58,493 nucleotides of DNA, taken from NCBI GenBank assembly GCA_002840535.1, contig PHBH01000047.1:58974-117466 (forward strand), given 5' to 3'. A program made the translations under genes and the position numbers. Origin of the DNA: Deltaproteobacteria bacterium HGW-Deltaproteobacteria-15 (GTDB lineage: Bacteria; Desulfobacterota; DSM-4660; Desulfatiglandales; HGW-15). The notes below the pieces were generated by a model. The model saw only the letters and a program-made list of their open reading frames with translations, was not told the DNA's origin and ran no database searches. Below are positions 16,773 to 25,806 of this stretch, one piece after another. Numbering within the stretch: position 1 is the first letter of the stretch; each line of letters begins with the position of its first letter.

Positions 16773-17948
16773 CTATGAAAAGCCAAGCCTCTTCATCTTG
16801 ATCTGATATGCTTCGGCGAGTGAAAGCTCCTTGACGTTTCCAATGATGTCAGCCTCCGAAGGCTCACCGCATGAAGACTTGATATCCCCGTTCCAGAGGA
16901 CCACCAGCCGGTCAAGCACACCGTCAGCCACCGCTTGGTTACCGCTTCCGGAAAAAGCAGTTATCGGAGCATCAGCTTGGACGGCCTCTTTTGCGGGGAT
17001 AAGGTCGCCATTCTTGTTTACGATTTGCCGCCCCTCCTTCAGGGAGCATGGCATAAACGAAACAAAGTCCGCGCCATTTTGCAGATAGAAGTCGTTCAGT
17101 CTGGACTTGTCACTCTGCTCCAGCTCGATGTCGAGGACGGAAACCGATATTTTTGTGGAAAACCGATAACTGTCCCTTATTTTTCTGGTCTTCCGGAGGT
17201 TTTCTACGACGCGGGAGAACTTTGCGTTCCTCCGTATTTTTTCATACTCCTCCGGAGTCCTCCCATCGATGGAAAATCCGATCGACTCAAGGCCGCTCCC
17301 CATAAGCTCCTCAGCCAGGTTGCTGTTCAGCAACGTCCCGTTCGTCATTATTCCTATGCCGCGGGGCATGCAACCGTCGCTGAGCTCAAGTTCCTTGACC
17401 TTGCCGCTGAAGTACTGAACGAAAAGAATCAAGGATGGATTGAGCAGCGGCTCACCCATGTGATAGAGCCGAATTCCGTAAGCGCCCGCAGCCAATGATT
17501 CATCCACAATCCTTGTAAATGTCTCAAGATCCATGTGGCCCATTGGTCGATGCTTATTCCTGTCACACATGATGCAATCGAGATTGCAGTGATTCGTGGG
17601 CTCTATCTGGACAGAGAGGGTGAATGCCGGAATGGGCCGGAAGCTTCCACCCCCCTGTACGAAAATGGTCTTACTCATATCTGCTGAGGCACGCGCGAAT
17701 CGTGTTCCCCGGAAGAGCCTCTCTGTTTCCAGAAAGGAGTTGTACGCCGTCTCTTTCCTGCCGAGGTCCAACAGGAGCTTGGAGAGCATGTACAGAAAAT
17801 GGGCCTTATGCTCCGGATGATGATAATTTTGAAAAGCCGTCATGATCTCTTTTACGAGAAGGTCCGGCATAACGCCATTGCGATAGAGTGCGGTAATATG
17901 ATCAACCTCTGCGTTGTAAGCCCGGTGCTCTTCCTCTTTCGCAACCAT
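16773..17948 (-). CDS. Radical SAM protein with SPASM-like C-terminus
   Basis: About 391 residues. A helical N-terminal segment of about 115 residues precedes the radical SAM core, with cluster motif CNLDCIMC (C-x3-C-x2-C), GEPLLNP and SIDGRTPEEYEKIR. The C-terminal LVVLWNGDIKSSCGEPSEADIIGN resembles a SPASM-type region but has few of the extra cysteines, so a second cluster is doubtful. The ribosome site GAGGAG is 9 bases from the ATG at 17948 and would directly abut an ATG at 17957, so 17948 is preferred. The neighbours do not identify a peptide or cofactor substrate. Confidence 0.82.
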   Translation of the reverse strand: MVAKEEEHRAYNAEVDHITALYRNGVMPDLLVKEIMTAFQNYHHPEHKAHFLYMLSKLLLDLGRKETAYNSFLETERLFRGTRFARASADMSKTIFVQGGGSFRPIPAFTLSVQIEPTNHCNLDCIMCDRNKHRPMGHMDLETFTRIVDESLAAGAYGIRLYHMGEPLLNPSLILFVQYFSGKVKELELSDGCMPRGIGIMTNGTLLNSNLAEELMGSGLESIGFSIDGRTPEEYEKIRRNAKFSRVVENLRKTRKIRDSYRFSTKISVSVLDIELEQSDKSRLNDFYLQNGADFVSFMPCSLKEGRQIVNKNGDLIPAKEAVQADAPITAFSGSGNQAVADGVLDRLVVLWNGDIKSSCGEPSEADIIGNVKELSLAEAYQIKMKRLGFS

Positions 17949-18161
17949 TACGTTCATCTCCTCACTCTATGCATGTGCGGATCGAATACCCCACCGACTC
18001 CTGTATAAATTTCCTGGTCCTGCCGGATTATCATTTTGCAATAATGATGCCACCAAAAAAGAGCAACTTTTGCATTGACACTGACTTGGAAACAGACCAT
18101 TTCACAGTTGCAGGCCATTGGCCGTCGTCAATGGCGCCAATGACTTCCGGAGGAGATCCAC

Positions 18162-18764
18162 ATGATAAAGGCTGTGCTTTTCGATTTCGGCGGGGTAATC
18201 GCGCAGGAGGGATTCAGGGAAGGTCTGAAGGCGATCGGCCGGAGATACGGGCTTGATCCTGATCTCTTTTTCGAGACGGCCCGCGATCTCGTGTATTCCA
18301 CCGGGTACGTTGAGGGCAAGGCAAGTGAGAAGGTTTACTGGGAGACCTTGCGGAAGACAGCCTGCATCGATGCGCCGGATGAAGAGCTCAGGCGGGATAT
18401 TCTTGACAGGTTTACCCTCAACCCGGAGATGATGGAGACTGCGAAGGAGCTAAGAAGGAACGGCCTTATTGTGGGGATCCTCAGCGACCAGACAAACTGG
18501 CTTGAGGAACTCGATTGCAGATATGGTTTCTTGCGTCATTTTGATGTCGTTTTCAATTCGTTTCGTCTTCAAAAATCGAAAAAGGATCCTTCTCTATTCA
18601 GGGACGTGGTTAAGACAATGGGAGTGATTTGCGGAGAAGTCCTTTTCATCGATGATATCGCCGGCAACGTGGAGCGAGCCCGTTCGCAGGGGATGAAGGC
18701 AATTCATTACCACGACATGGAGCAGCTCAGAAGAGCGCTCGATGAGATGCTGCAACAGGAGTAA
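18162..18764 (+). CDS. HAD-superfamily hydrolase (subfamily IA)
   Basis: A 200-residue haloacid dehalogenase-type phosphatase. Motif I is VLFDFGGV with the nucleophilic Asp, motif II is the Ser in GILSDQTN, motif III is a Lys in LQKSKKDPSLF, and motif IV is the acidic FIDDIAGNV. A small helical cap lies at about residues 18-85. The GGAGGAGATCC ribosome site directly precedes the ATG. The DFGG variant is typical of the YihX-like sugar-phosphate phosphatase group, but the substrate is unknown. It stands alone between the radical SAM gene and the GMP synthase-like gene. Confidence 0.88.
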   Translation: MIKAVLFDFGGVIAQEGFREGLKAIGRRYGLDPDLFFETARDLVYSTGYVEGKASEKVYWETLRKTACIDAPDEELRRDILDRFTLNPEMMETAKELRRNGLIVGILSDQTNWLEELDCRYGFLRHFDVVFNSFRLQKSKKDPSLFRDVVKTMGVICGEVLFIDDIAGNVERARSQGMKAIHYHDMEQLRRALDEMLQQE

Positions 18765-18946
18765 ACACCCGGTTCCTCAACGTCCGGATTTCAGAATAGC
18801 CGCCGATTGTAGAGCGGCAACAGATCGGCAGTGCGTTGACATCCCACGCCTGTTCCTATAATTTGCCGGCTGAATACAAACGACCAAGGGATCTCGCACG
18901 GATAGACTCCATGCACGCCACGCACATTCTATTTTGAGGGACGAAT

Positions 18947-19921
18947 ATGAAGAAGATAAAGATCAAGGGGATCAGGACCGAAGCGCTGAAACCGAAGGAA
19001 TTCATCGAGGAAAAGATCCGGGAGCTGAAGGAGGCTGTAGAGGACGGCCTTGCGATCAATGCGCTCTCGGGCGGGGTCGATTCGTCGGTGGTTACCGCCC
19101 TGGGGCACCGTGCGCTCGGAAAGCAGCTGAAGACCTATTTCATCGATAACGGGATCATGCGAGAAAACGAACCGAGGAAGGTTGCCGCCATCTTTAAAGG
19201 GCTCGGCATACCGATTACCATTGTCGATGCCCGGGCAGACTTTTTCAAGGCACTGAAGGGGGTCGCCGACCCGGAGGAAAAACGGGAAGCCATCACACAG
19301 ACGTTCTACAGGAATGTCTTCGGCCGGCTCGTGAAGAAGAGCGGAGCGCGTTCCCTGCTCCAGGGGACCATCCTCACGGACGTAGAGGAGACGGCCGCCG
19401 GCATCAAGCGGCAGCACAATGTCTTTGAACAGCTCGGCATCGATCCTCAGAAGGAGTTCGGGTATCGGATCCTGGAACCCCTCGTTCAGATTCGAAAGGA
19501 CGGTGTGCGCAAGGTGGGTAGGGCACTCGGACTCCCTGCGTCGGTTTTCAACCGGATCCCCTTTCCGGGACCGGCGCTGGCGGCAAGGGTCATAGGGGAG
19601 GTGACGCCCGAAAAGATCCGTCTTGTAAGAAAGGCGACTTCCATCACAGAGGAGGAACTCGGGTCTGTCAAGGCCTTTCAGTATATGGCGATCCTCCACG
19701 AGGACCGGGTCACGGGCATGCGGTCCGGAAAGAGGCGATTCGGGTTTCAGATTGAAATCCGTTGCTGGGACAGTGTCGATGCAAGGATCGCAAAGCCGAC
19801 CAGACTTTCCTGGCAGAAGCTCGAATCGCTCGCCGGCCGAGTGGTCGAGGAGATCCCGGAGGTGGTGAGCGTCACCTACAACATAGGCACCAAACCGCCA
19901 TCGACGATCGAAGCGGTGTAG
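18947..19921 (+). CDS. GMP synthase ATP-pyrophosphatase subunit, without glutaminase domain
   Basis: A 324-residue protein matching the C-terminal half of GuaA. It has the P-loop motif LSGGVDSSV (about residues 40-48), the ATP-pyrophosphatase domain, and the dimerisation domain with FNRIPFPGPALAARVIGEVT and the final KPPSTIEAV. It would amidate XMP to GMP using ammonia. Most bacteria fuse this to a class I glutaminase; the separate form is typical of archaea. No glutaminase gene lies next to it here. The C-terminal TIEAV departs from the usual TIEWE ending. It might be a paralogue with a different role if a full-length guaA exists elsewhere. Confidence 0.88.
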   Translation: MKKIKIKGIRTEALKPKEFIEEKIRELKEAVEDGLAINALSGGVDSSVVTALGHRALGKQLKTYFIDNGIMRENEPRKVAAIFKGLGIPITIVDARADFFKALKGVADPEEKREAITQTFYRNVFGRLVKKSGARSLLQGTILTDVEETAAGIKRQHNVFEQLGIDPQKEFGYRILEPLVQIRKDGVRKVGRALGLPASVFNRIPFPGPALAARVIGEVTPEKIRLVRKATSITEEELGSVKAFQYMAILHEDRVTGMRSGKRRFGFQIEIRCWDSVDARIAKPTRLSWQKLESLAGRVVEEIPEVVSVTYNIGTKPPSTIEAV

Positions 19922-19922
19922 G

Positions 19923-20303
19923 AGTCGGAAGGCGGAAGTTGGAAGGCAGAAGACAGGAGACAGAAGACAGAAGACAGAGGACAGAGGACAGGAGACAGAA
20001 GTCGGAGGTCGAAAGTCGGAAGGCGGAAGGCGGAAGGCAGAAGACAGAAGACAGAAGACAGAAGGCGGAAGTCGGAAGGGGGAAGGCGGAAGTCGGAAGG
20101 CAGAAGGCAGAAGACAGGAGACAGAAGACAGGAGACAGAAGACAGAAGGCAGGAGTCAGAAGACAGAAGTCGGAAGGCGGAAGTCGGAAAGCGGAAGGCA
20201 GAAGACAGGAGACAGAAGGCAGAAGGCAGGAGTCAGAAGACAGGAGACAGAAGACGGAAGGCGGAAGACAGAAATTAGAAGACAGGAGATAGAAGAAACA
20301 GAA
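19923..20303. repeat. Tandem heptamer array, about 52 units of RGAAGRC
   Basis: The stretch splits cleanly into 7-base units such as GGAAGGC, GGAAGTC, AGAAGAC, AGAAGGC and AGGAGAC, with the phase kept over about 370 bases. It is almost pure purine on the plus strand. It starts directly after the GMP synthase-like stop and ends shortly before the esterase start, so it forms the whole gap. Frames across it read only Arg/Gln/Lys-Thr-Glu repeats and are not considered genes. It resembles the short tandemly repeated heptamers known from cyanobacterial intergenic DNA. Confidence 0.9.
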
Positions 20304-20328
20304 GACTCGACAATAGAAAAGGCACGCT

Positions 20329-21312
20329 ATGACTACTTTCGATTTCATAAACCCCCGGGTCTTCGATCCCTCGTCCATAGACCCTGAGACGGCAAAATTC
20401 AACAGCGGGCTGGAGAGACTGATGTCGAATCTGCCTCCCAGTCACACGAGAACTCCTCAAGAGCTGAGGGAGGAGATCGAGTCGGGAAACGGCTGGATGG
20501 GACGCTTCAAACAGCTTCCCGAGGCGAGAGACAGGGTGGTCTCCGCCGCCGGCCTGAGTGTGCCCGTCCGCATGGTGGTCCCGCCGGAGGTGAACGGGGT
20601 CTATCTGCACATGCATGGCGGAGGGTTTGTGCTCATGAGGGCCCGCCACTTTGACGAGCTTTTGGCTGCAACGGCGAAGAACTCCCGTGTGGCCGTGGTC
20701 AGCGTCGATTACCGGCTTGCTCCGGAGCATCCCTATCCTGCGGCTGCAGACGACTGTGAGACTGCGGCATTGTGGCTGATGGAAAACGTTCAAAAGGAGT
20801 TCGGCACCAGAAGGCTCATTATCGGGGGTGAATCCGCAGGAGCCAATCTCGCGGCCGTCACCCTGAACAGGATGCGCGACAAACACGGTTTCACCGGTTT
20901 TTATGGGGCCAACCTTGTTTTCGGGTGCTACGACATATCCATGACGCCCAGCCAGCGCAACTGGGGAGATCGAGAATTCATGCTCTCCACCCCGACCATC
21001 GAGTGGTTCAACCGCCATTACCTAAACGAGCTCGAAAAACAAAGAGACCCCGACGTATCCCCCCTTTACGCAAATCTATCCGGCTTGCCGCCGGCACTTT
21101 TCACGGTCGGCACGCTCGATCCCCTTCTGGACGACTCGCTCTTCATGCATGCGCGCTGGCTTGCCGCCGGCAACAGCTCGGAGCTCGCGGTCTATCCCGG
21201 GGGCGCGCACATGTTCACGGCATTCCCGCTGAAGATGGCAAAGGAGGCGAACTCAAAGATATTCGGGTTTATCTCCGCGGCATGCGAACCCGGCGCAGTT
21301 CCGAAATATTGA
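20329..21312 (+). CDS. Alpha/beta hydrolase, hormone-sensitive-lipase (HSL) family esterase
   Basis: A 327-residue esterase or lipase. It shows the oxyanion motif HMHGGGF, the nucleophile elbow GGESAGAN, the acid residue in TLDPLLDD and the catalytic His in GGAHMF. DYRLAPEHPYPAAADD is the usual HSL-family signature. There is no signal peptide, so it is cytoplasmic. Substrates of the family are short-chain esters; the natural one is unknown. The gene follows the heptamer array and is probably transcribed alone. Confidence 0.92.
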   Translation: MTTFDFINPRVFDPSSIDPETAKFNSGLERLMSNLPPSHTRTPQELREEIESGNGWMGRFKQLPEARDRVVSAAGLSVPVRMVVPPEVNGVYLHMHGGGFVLMRARHFDELLAATAKNSRVAVVSVDYRLAPEHPYPAAADDCETAALWLMENVQKEFGTRRLIIGGESAGANLAAVTLNRMRDKHGFTGFYGANLVFGCYDISMTPSQRNWGDREFMLSTPTIEWFNRHYLNELEKQRDPDVSPLYANLSGLPPALFTVGTLDPLLDDSLFMHARWLAAGNSSELAVYPGGAHMFTAFPLKMAKEANSKIFGFISAACEPGAVPKY

Positions 21313-21513
21313 AGAGATCTCGCATCGGGCCCGGATCTTTACATTACCGCCATGCCGACAAGGACGTGTTTTCTTTTGGTTAAGAACCTGATATTCTCGC
21401 CGTTGCATCGACCTTACAGCGGATCGGCGCGGAAGAATTTTTGAAGCCGGCCCGATGTTCAAATATTCATGCGCCAGTGCGGCGTCTACGAAAAGGCAGA
21501 AGAGGGTTCAGCT

Positions 21514-22212
21514 ATGGGAAACTTCGTGAGCAGTCTGAAGATCAGATACAAGTTGTGGCTGATCGTCGGGATAGCCTTGCTTTGTCTTGTCTCTACGGGG
21601 CTCCTCTTTCTCGTCTCCCTGAGAAACGATCTCCATGAGGAGAAGAAGATACGAACGCGAAACGTAGTGGAAGCGGTCTATGGTTGTCTCCCATACTACT
21701 TCAATCTCGCAAAAGAGGGAAAAATCACCGAGGACGAGGCTCGGAAGCAGGCCATAGATCTGGTGAAGTCCCTTCGCTATGAAGGAGACGAGTACTTCTG
21801 GATCAATGATATGAGACCCTTCATGGTTTCGCATCCCTACTTTGAGCTGGAAGGAAAAGACGTTTCGGATCTGACGGATGTCAATGGCAAGAAGATCATC
21901 ATAGAATTCGTAAACAAGGTGAAAACCAGCCAGTCCGGGTTCGTCGGTTATTTTTGGAAAAAGCCGGGATCCGAGGCACACATCCCCAAGATCGCGTACG
22001 TGAAAGGGTTCGACCCTTGGGGATGGATCATCGGCTCCGGGGTATACACCGACGATATCGACAAGGCGTTTCGAAGCAAGGCGATAAAGCTTGGACTGGT
22101 TATGCTTGTCTCCGCCCTTCTGATTCTGGGGATTTCCCTGCTCATCGCCAAGAGCATCACCCACCCTTTGAGCACCCTGAAGAAGGGTATGCAGCGCGTA
22201 GGGCTCGGATGA
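21514..22212 (+). pseudogene. Sensor half of a chemoreceptor: Cache domain with broken HAMP
   Basis: The ATG at 21514, preceded by AGAGGG, starts MGNFVSSLKIRYKLW. TM1 is at about residues 12-34, followed by a periplasmic single-Cache domain with DEYFWINDMRPFMVSHPYF and DPWGWIIGSGVYTDD, then TM2 at about 193-214 and the first HAMP helix (SITHPLSTLKKGMQ). The frame stops at 22212 just after HAMP begins. The rest of HAMP (DEVAHLLRDLQHM) continues in another frame leading into the next gene, and the HAMP connector is about 11 residues short. A small deletion with frameshift has separated this sensor from its signalling domain. It was originally the first receptor of the Wsp-type operon. Confidence 0.8.
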
Positions 22213-22243
22213 AGTCGCCCATCTTCTCAGGGATCTTCAGCAC

Positions 22244-25200
22244 ATGAGGAAGAGTCTCGACTCCCTGGTCGGGCAGGTTCAGATTTCGGGCATTCAGGTT
22301 ACCTCCTCGGCAACGGAGATCGCCGCCTCGGCCAGAGAGCTTGAGGCGACGGTTGCCGAGCAGGCTGCATCGATCCGGGAAGTGACGGCAACGGCAAGGG
22401 AGATCTCGACCACCTCCGACAACCTGATGCAGGCCATGGAGGGAGTGGGGCAAACGGCCTCCGGGACGGCCAGGATGGGCGAGGAAGGGAGGAGCAAGCT
22501 TGGCCTGATGCAATCTTCGATGCGGGGATTCATAACGGCCACGGGGTACATTTCCTCTAAGCTGGGGCTCATCAATGAAAAGGCCAACAAGATTTCGTCC
22601 ATTGTGACGACGATCGACAAGATTTCGGACCAGACCAATCTGCTCTCTCTCAATGCGGCCATAGAGGCGGAGAAGGCCGGAGAATACGGGAAAGGGTTCT
22701 CGGTGGTAGCGCGCGAGATCACCCGGCTCTCGGACCAGACCGCCATAGCGACAAGGGACATAGAGTACATGGTCAAAGAGATGCAGTCCTCGGTCTCTTC
22801 GGGGGTAATGGAGATGGACAAATTCGCCGAGGGAGTGCGCCGGGCGGTCGAAGAGGTGGAAACCGTCAGCGATCGGCTTGCCTCTATCATCGACGGGGTA
22901 AAAACGCTTGCCCCCCAGTTCGAGGGGGTTGTCCAGGGGATGCGCACTCAGGTGGAGGGCGCCCAGCAGATCAGCGAGGCCATGGACCAGCTCTCGACGG
23001 CGGCGGAGCAGACGAAAGACTCCCTCTCCGAGTATAAACGGGTAACGGAACAGCTCAATTCGGCGGTACAGACCCTGCAAAACGAAGTCTCAAAACGAAG
23101 TCTCTCTGTTCAGATCGGATCGTGGGTGAACATGAAGAAGTATTTTGACAAGCTTACGGTTCTGCAAAAAATCCTTGTCTGCGGGGTGATTTTCGCCCTG
23201 CCCATTTTCGTCCTCCTCTTCTACATGGTCTCCGGGTTCAACCAGCGCATCGGGCTGGCCCGCCTCGAACTCTCCGGGTGCCGGCTGCTGACGCCATTAC
23301 AGACGCTCGCCCGCCACATTCCGGAATACCTGTTGCTTGCCCGCATCAATGCTCACGAAGACAGTACCATGCGGGAGAAGATCGACAGGCTGGCACAGGA
23401 GATAGAAAACCAGTTCGCGCTCCTGCAGAAGGATGCCGCGGTTCTAGAAGGCCCGCTGCAGATCAGCGAAAAGAGCCTGAAGGAGACCGGGATCGAGCAG
23501 GCACACGTCAAGAACATCCAGGGAGCCTGGAAGAACCTCAAAGGCAACTGGAAGGAGTCGGACGACCTTTGGGATATCGATGTCCATGACCGCGTCCTCA
23601 AGCCCATTCATGCCCTCATCAAAAGAGTGGGCAACACCTCGCACCTGGCGCTCGATTCCGATATCGAAACACATTATCTGATCGCAGCGGGCCTTCTTAC
23701 CCTGGAGAAGAACCAGCAGAAGCTGGGTGAATTCTTGCTCTTCGGCGAGTCGGTCATCTTCAAGGGAATGCTGAACAGGCAGGATACCGCCAGATTCGTG
23801 ACCTTCTCCGGAACCATCCAGGATGACGTGGCCTATATCGAGGAGAGCATCGAAACCGCATTGCAGGAGAACAAAAGACTTCGCGGCCCCGATACCACCC
23901 TTCAGAAGAACATTCCGCCTCTCTTTCAGGAATACCGGGCATCGGTCACCCCTTTGCTCTTCGTCTTGAGCAGGTTTGCCAATGACCCTGAATACAAAAC
24001 CACAGCGGCAGAGCTTGCGAAGCCTGTAAATTCGATGATCCTTGCGGGGACAAAACTCCGGGAAGCATCGATGGCGGAAATCCGGGGGCTGCTCAACCGG
24101 AGGGTAGAGGAGTATTCCGACAAGAAAACGATTGCGCTGTTCCTGAGCCTTGGCACCTTGCTCCTTGCTTCTGTTTTCGCCTTCTTTGTTTCCCGCGGGA
24201 TTACAAGATCCCTGAGAAGGGTTATCGATGTCGCCGGGGAGATCGCGGATGGAGATCTTCAGAAAGCGATGGAAGAGATGGAGAGGATGGGAAGGTTGAA
24301 GGAGCTCAAAGACGGAGAGCCGGAAGGATGGTCCGGGAAAACAAGGAATGAAATCGAACGGCTCTTCAAGGCCACGGCATTGATGATCTCCAGTCTTCAC
24401 TCCCTGCTCGCCCAGGTAGGAAAATCGGGGATCCAGGTGACATCTTCCTCCTCCGAGATTGCGGCATCGGCACGAGAGCTCGAGGCGACTGTCGCGGAAC
24501 AGGCCTCATCCATCGGCCAGGTGAGTGCGACCAGCAAGGAGATTTCCGCTGCTTCGCAGGAGTTTACGTCTACCATGGAGAAGGTCGCGGAAATGGCTGC
24601 CAGGGCAGCCGAACTGGCGAGCAACAGTACGGAGAGCCTGAGCCAGATCAATGAGACGATGAAGACCCTGCTGGAGAGCACTACGGAGAGCTCCGGAAAG
24701 CTCAAAACCGTTGACGACAAAATGCAGAATATCACCCGGATCATTACGACCATCACGAAAGTGGCGAACCAGATCAACCTCCTTTCGCTCAACGCCGCGA
24801 TCGAGGCGGAAAAGGCCGGTGAATATGGAATCGGGTTCTCTGTGGTGGCGCGTGAAATCAGACGGCTTGCGGATCAGACCGCGGTCTCTGCCCTGGATAT
24901 AGAAAGCATGATCGTCGAGACCCAGGGCGCCATGAGAGACGGGGTTGCGGCAGTCGCGGCTTACACGGAACAGACGCGCGCAAGCACAGAGAAGATTGCC
25001 GAGATCAGTGTCGACTTCTCGATGGCGATCGAGCACACCCAGGGGCTGGTGCCGCAATTCGTGGCGGTCAACCAGGGGATGCAGAGGCAGTCGCAAAACG
25101 CAGCCCAGATCAGTGAGGCCATGGCCCAGCTCAACGAGGCTGCCAGTCAGACCAGGGATTCCCTCCTGGAGTTCAGACAGGCGGCAGAACAGCTCAATGG

Positions 25201-25309
25201 GGCGGTGAGCGATTTGCAGAAAGAGATGTCGCGCTTCAACATCAATCGAACACGCGGAACCTCCGGCTCCTTGGGAAAGGCGCAGCCGGCCGCACAATAT
25301 CGAGTGTAG
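22244..25309 (+). CDS. Tandem chemoreceptor fusion, WspA-like
   Basis: A 1021-residue frame containing two methyl-accepting signalling domains. Residues 1 to about 285 are the orphaned signalling part of the upstream Cache receptor, with hairpin tip NLLSLNAAIEAEKAGEYGKG. Residues about 297-1021 are a complete second receptor: MKKYFDKL, TM (about 306-330), a long helical periplasmic domain, TM (about 627-650), HAMP, and a second signalling domain with NLLSLNAAIEAEKAGEYGIG. The hairpin sequences are WspA-like. The join lies at a 13-bp duplication (23078-23103). As written, the product would start with a cytoplasmic signalling domain with no sensor of its own. It feeds the CheA/CheW proteins encoded downstream. 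Confidence 0.85.
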   Translation: MRKSLDSLVGQVQISGIQVTSSATEIAASARELEATVAEQAASIREVTATAREISTTSDNLMQAMEGVGQTASGTARMGEEGRSKLGLMQSSMRGFITATGYISSKLGLINEKANKISSIVTTIDKISDQTNLLSLNAAIEAEKAGEYGKGFSVVAREITRLSDQTAIATRDIEYMVKEMQSSVSSGVMEMDKFAEGVRRAVEEVETVSDRLASIIDGVKTLAPQFEGVVQGMRTQVEGAQQISEAMDQLSTAAEQTKDSLSEYKRVTEQLNSAVQTLQNEVSKRSLSVQIGSWVNMKKYFDKLTVLQKILVCGVIFALPIFVLLFYMVSGFNQRIGLARLELSGCRLLTPLQTLARHIPEYLLLARINAHEDSTMREKIDRLAQEIENQFALLQKDAAVLEGPLQISEKSLKETGIEQAHVKNIQGAWKNLKGNWKESDDLWDIDVHDRVLKPIHALIKRVGNTSHLALDSDIETHYLIAAGLLTLEKNQQKLGEFLLFGESVIFKGMLNRQDTARFVTFSGTIQDDVAYIEESIETALQENKRLRGPDTTLQKNIPPLFQEYRASVTPLLFVLSRFANDPEYKTTAAELAKPVNSMILAGTKLREASMAEIRGLLNRRVEEYSDKKTIALFLSLGTLLLASVFAFFVSRGITRSLRRVIDVAGEIADGDLQKAMEEMERMGRLKELKDGEPEGWSGKTRNEIERLFKATALMISSLHSLLAQVGKSGIQVTSSSSEIAASARELEATVAEQASSIGQVSATSKEISAASQEFTSTMEKVAEMAARAAELASNSTESLSQINETMKTLLESTTESSGKLKTVDDKMQNITRIITTITKVANQINLLSLNAAIEAEKAGEYGIGFSVVAREIRRLADQTAVSALDIESMIVETQGAMRDGVAAVAAYTEQTRASTEKIAEISVDFSMAIEHTQGLVPQFVAVNQGMQRQSQNAAQISEAMAQLNEAASQTRDSLLEFRQAAEQLNGAVSDLQKEMSRFNINRTRGTSGSLGKAQPAAQYRV
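23078..23103 (+). repeat. 13-bp exact tandem duplication fusing two receptor genes
   Basis: CAAAACGAAGTCT occurs twice in direct succession. Reading with only one copy gives NEVSLFRSDRG and a TGA stop at 23127-23129, two bases before the ATG at 23132 of the second receptor. That ending resembles the C-terminus of the second receptor (KEMSRFNINRTRG). With both copies, the 13-base insertion shifts the frame, skips the stop and runs into the second receptor in frame. Confidence 0.88.
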
Positions 25310-25341
25310 AATGTGTTCCGACATTGGGATGAAGGTGTGCA

Positions 25342-25806
25342 ATGCTGTTTCTCCTGTTTGAAATAGGCAGTACGCGCTATTGCATCGAAGCGTCGCAGGT
25401 GGTCGAAGTGACGCCGCTGCTTTGTCTCAGGACCCTCCCATTCGCCCCGCCTTATGTATCCGGTCTCATGAACTACCGGGGCGGCATTGTTCCCGTAATC
25501 GATCTTTCGGTTCTCCTCGGCCAAAAGCCTTCAAGGCCTTTTTTCAGCACTCGCATTGTCCTGGTCCATTTCAGAGGGGCTGACAAGGGTACTCACATTC
25601 TGGGGTTAATGGCGGAAAAAGCCACAGAGACGATTTCACGGCAAGAGGAGGATTTCAAGACTACCGGGATAGCGATCGGTGAGGCGCGTTTTCTCGGTAA
25701 AGTGGTCTCTGATGAAAGGGGCATGATACAGCGGCTGGAAACGGGACAGATGCTGCCCGAAAGTGTTCAGCGACTCCTCTTTGCCGATACACGAGAAGCG
25801 GTATGA
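25342..25806 (+). CDS. CheW-type coupling protein, WspB position
   Basis: A 154-residue single CheW domain (MLFLLFEIGSTRYCIEASQVVEV; YVSGLMNYRGGIVPVIDLSVLLG). It would link receptors to the CheA kinase. It sits between the receptor fusion and CheR, where wspB lies in the Pseudomonas wsp operon, and overlaps the CheR start by 4 bases. Having a second CheW gene two positions later is itself characteristic of Wsp systems. Confidence 0.9.
   Translation: MLFLLFEIGSTRYCIEASQVVEVTPLLCLRTLPFAPPYVSGLMNYRGGIVPVIDLSVLLGQKPSRPFFSTRIVLVHFRGADKGTHILGLMAEKATETISRQEEDFKTTGIAIGEARFLGKVVSDERGMIQRLETGQMLPESVQRLLFADTREAV

Noticed and set aside
19762..20402. Open frames on both strands across the heptamer array
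   Set aside because: A 7-base repeat opens frames mechanically. The translations are Arg/Gln or Cys/Leu/Ser repeats and overlap real genes at both ends.
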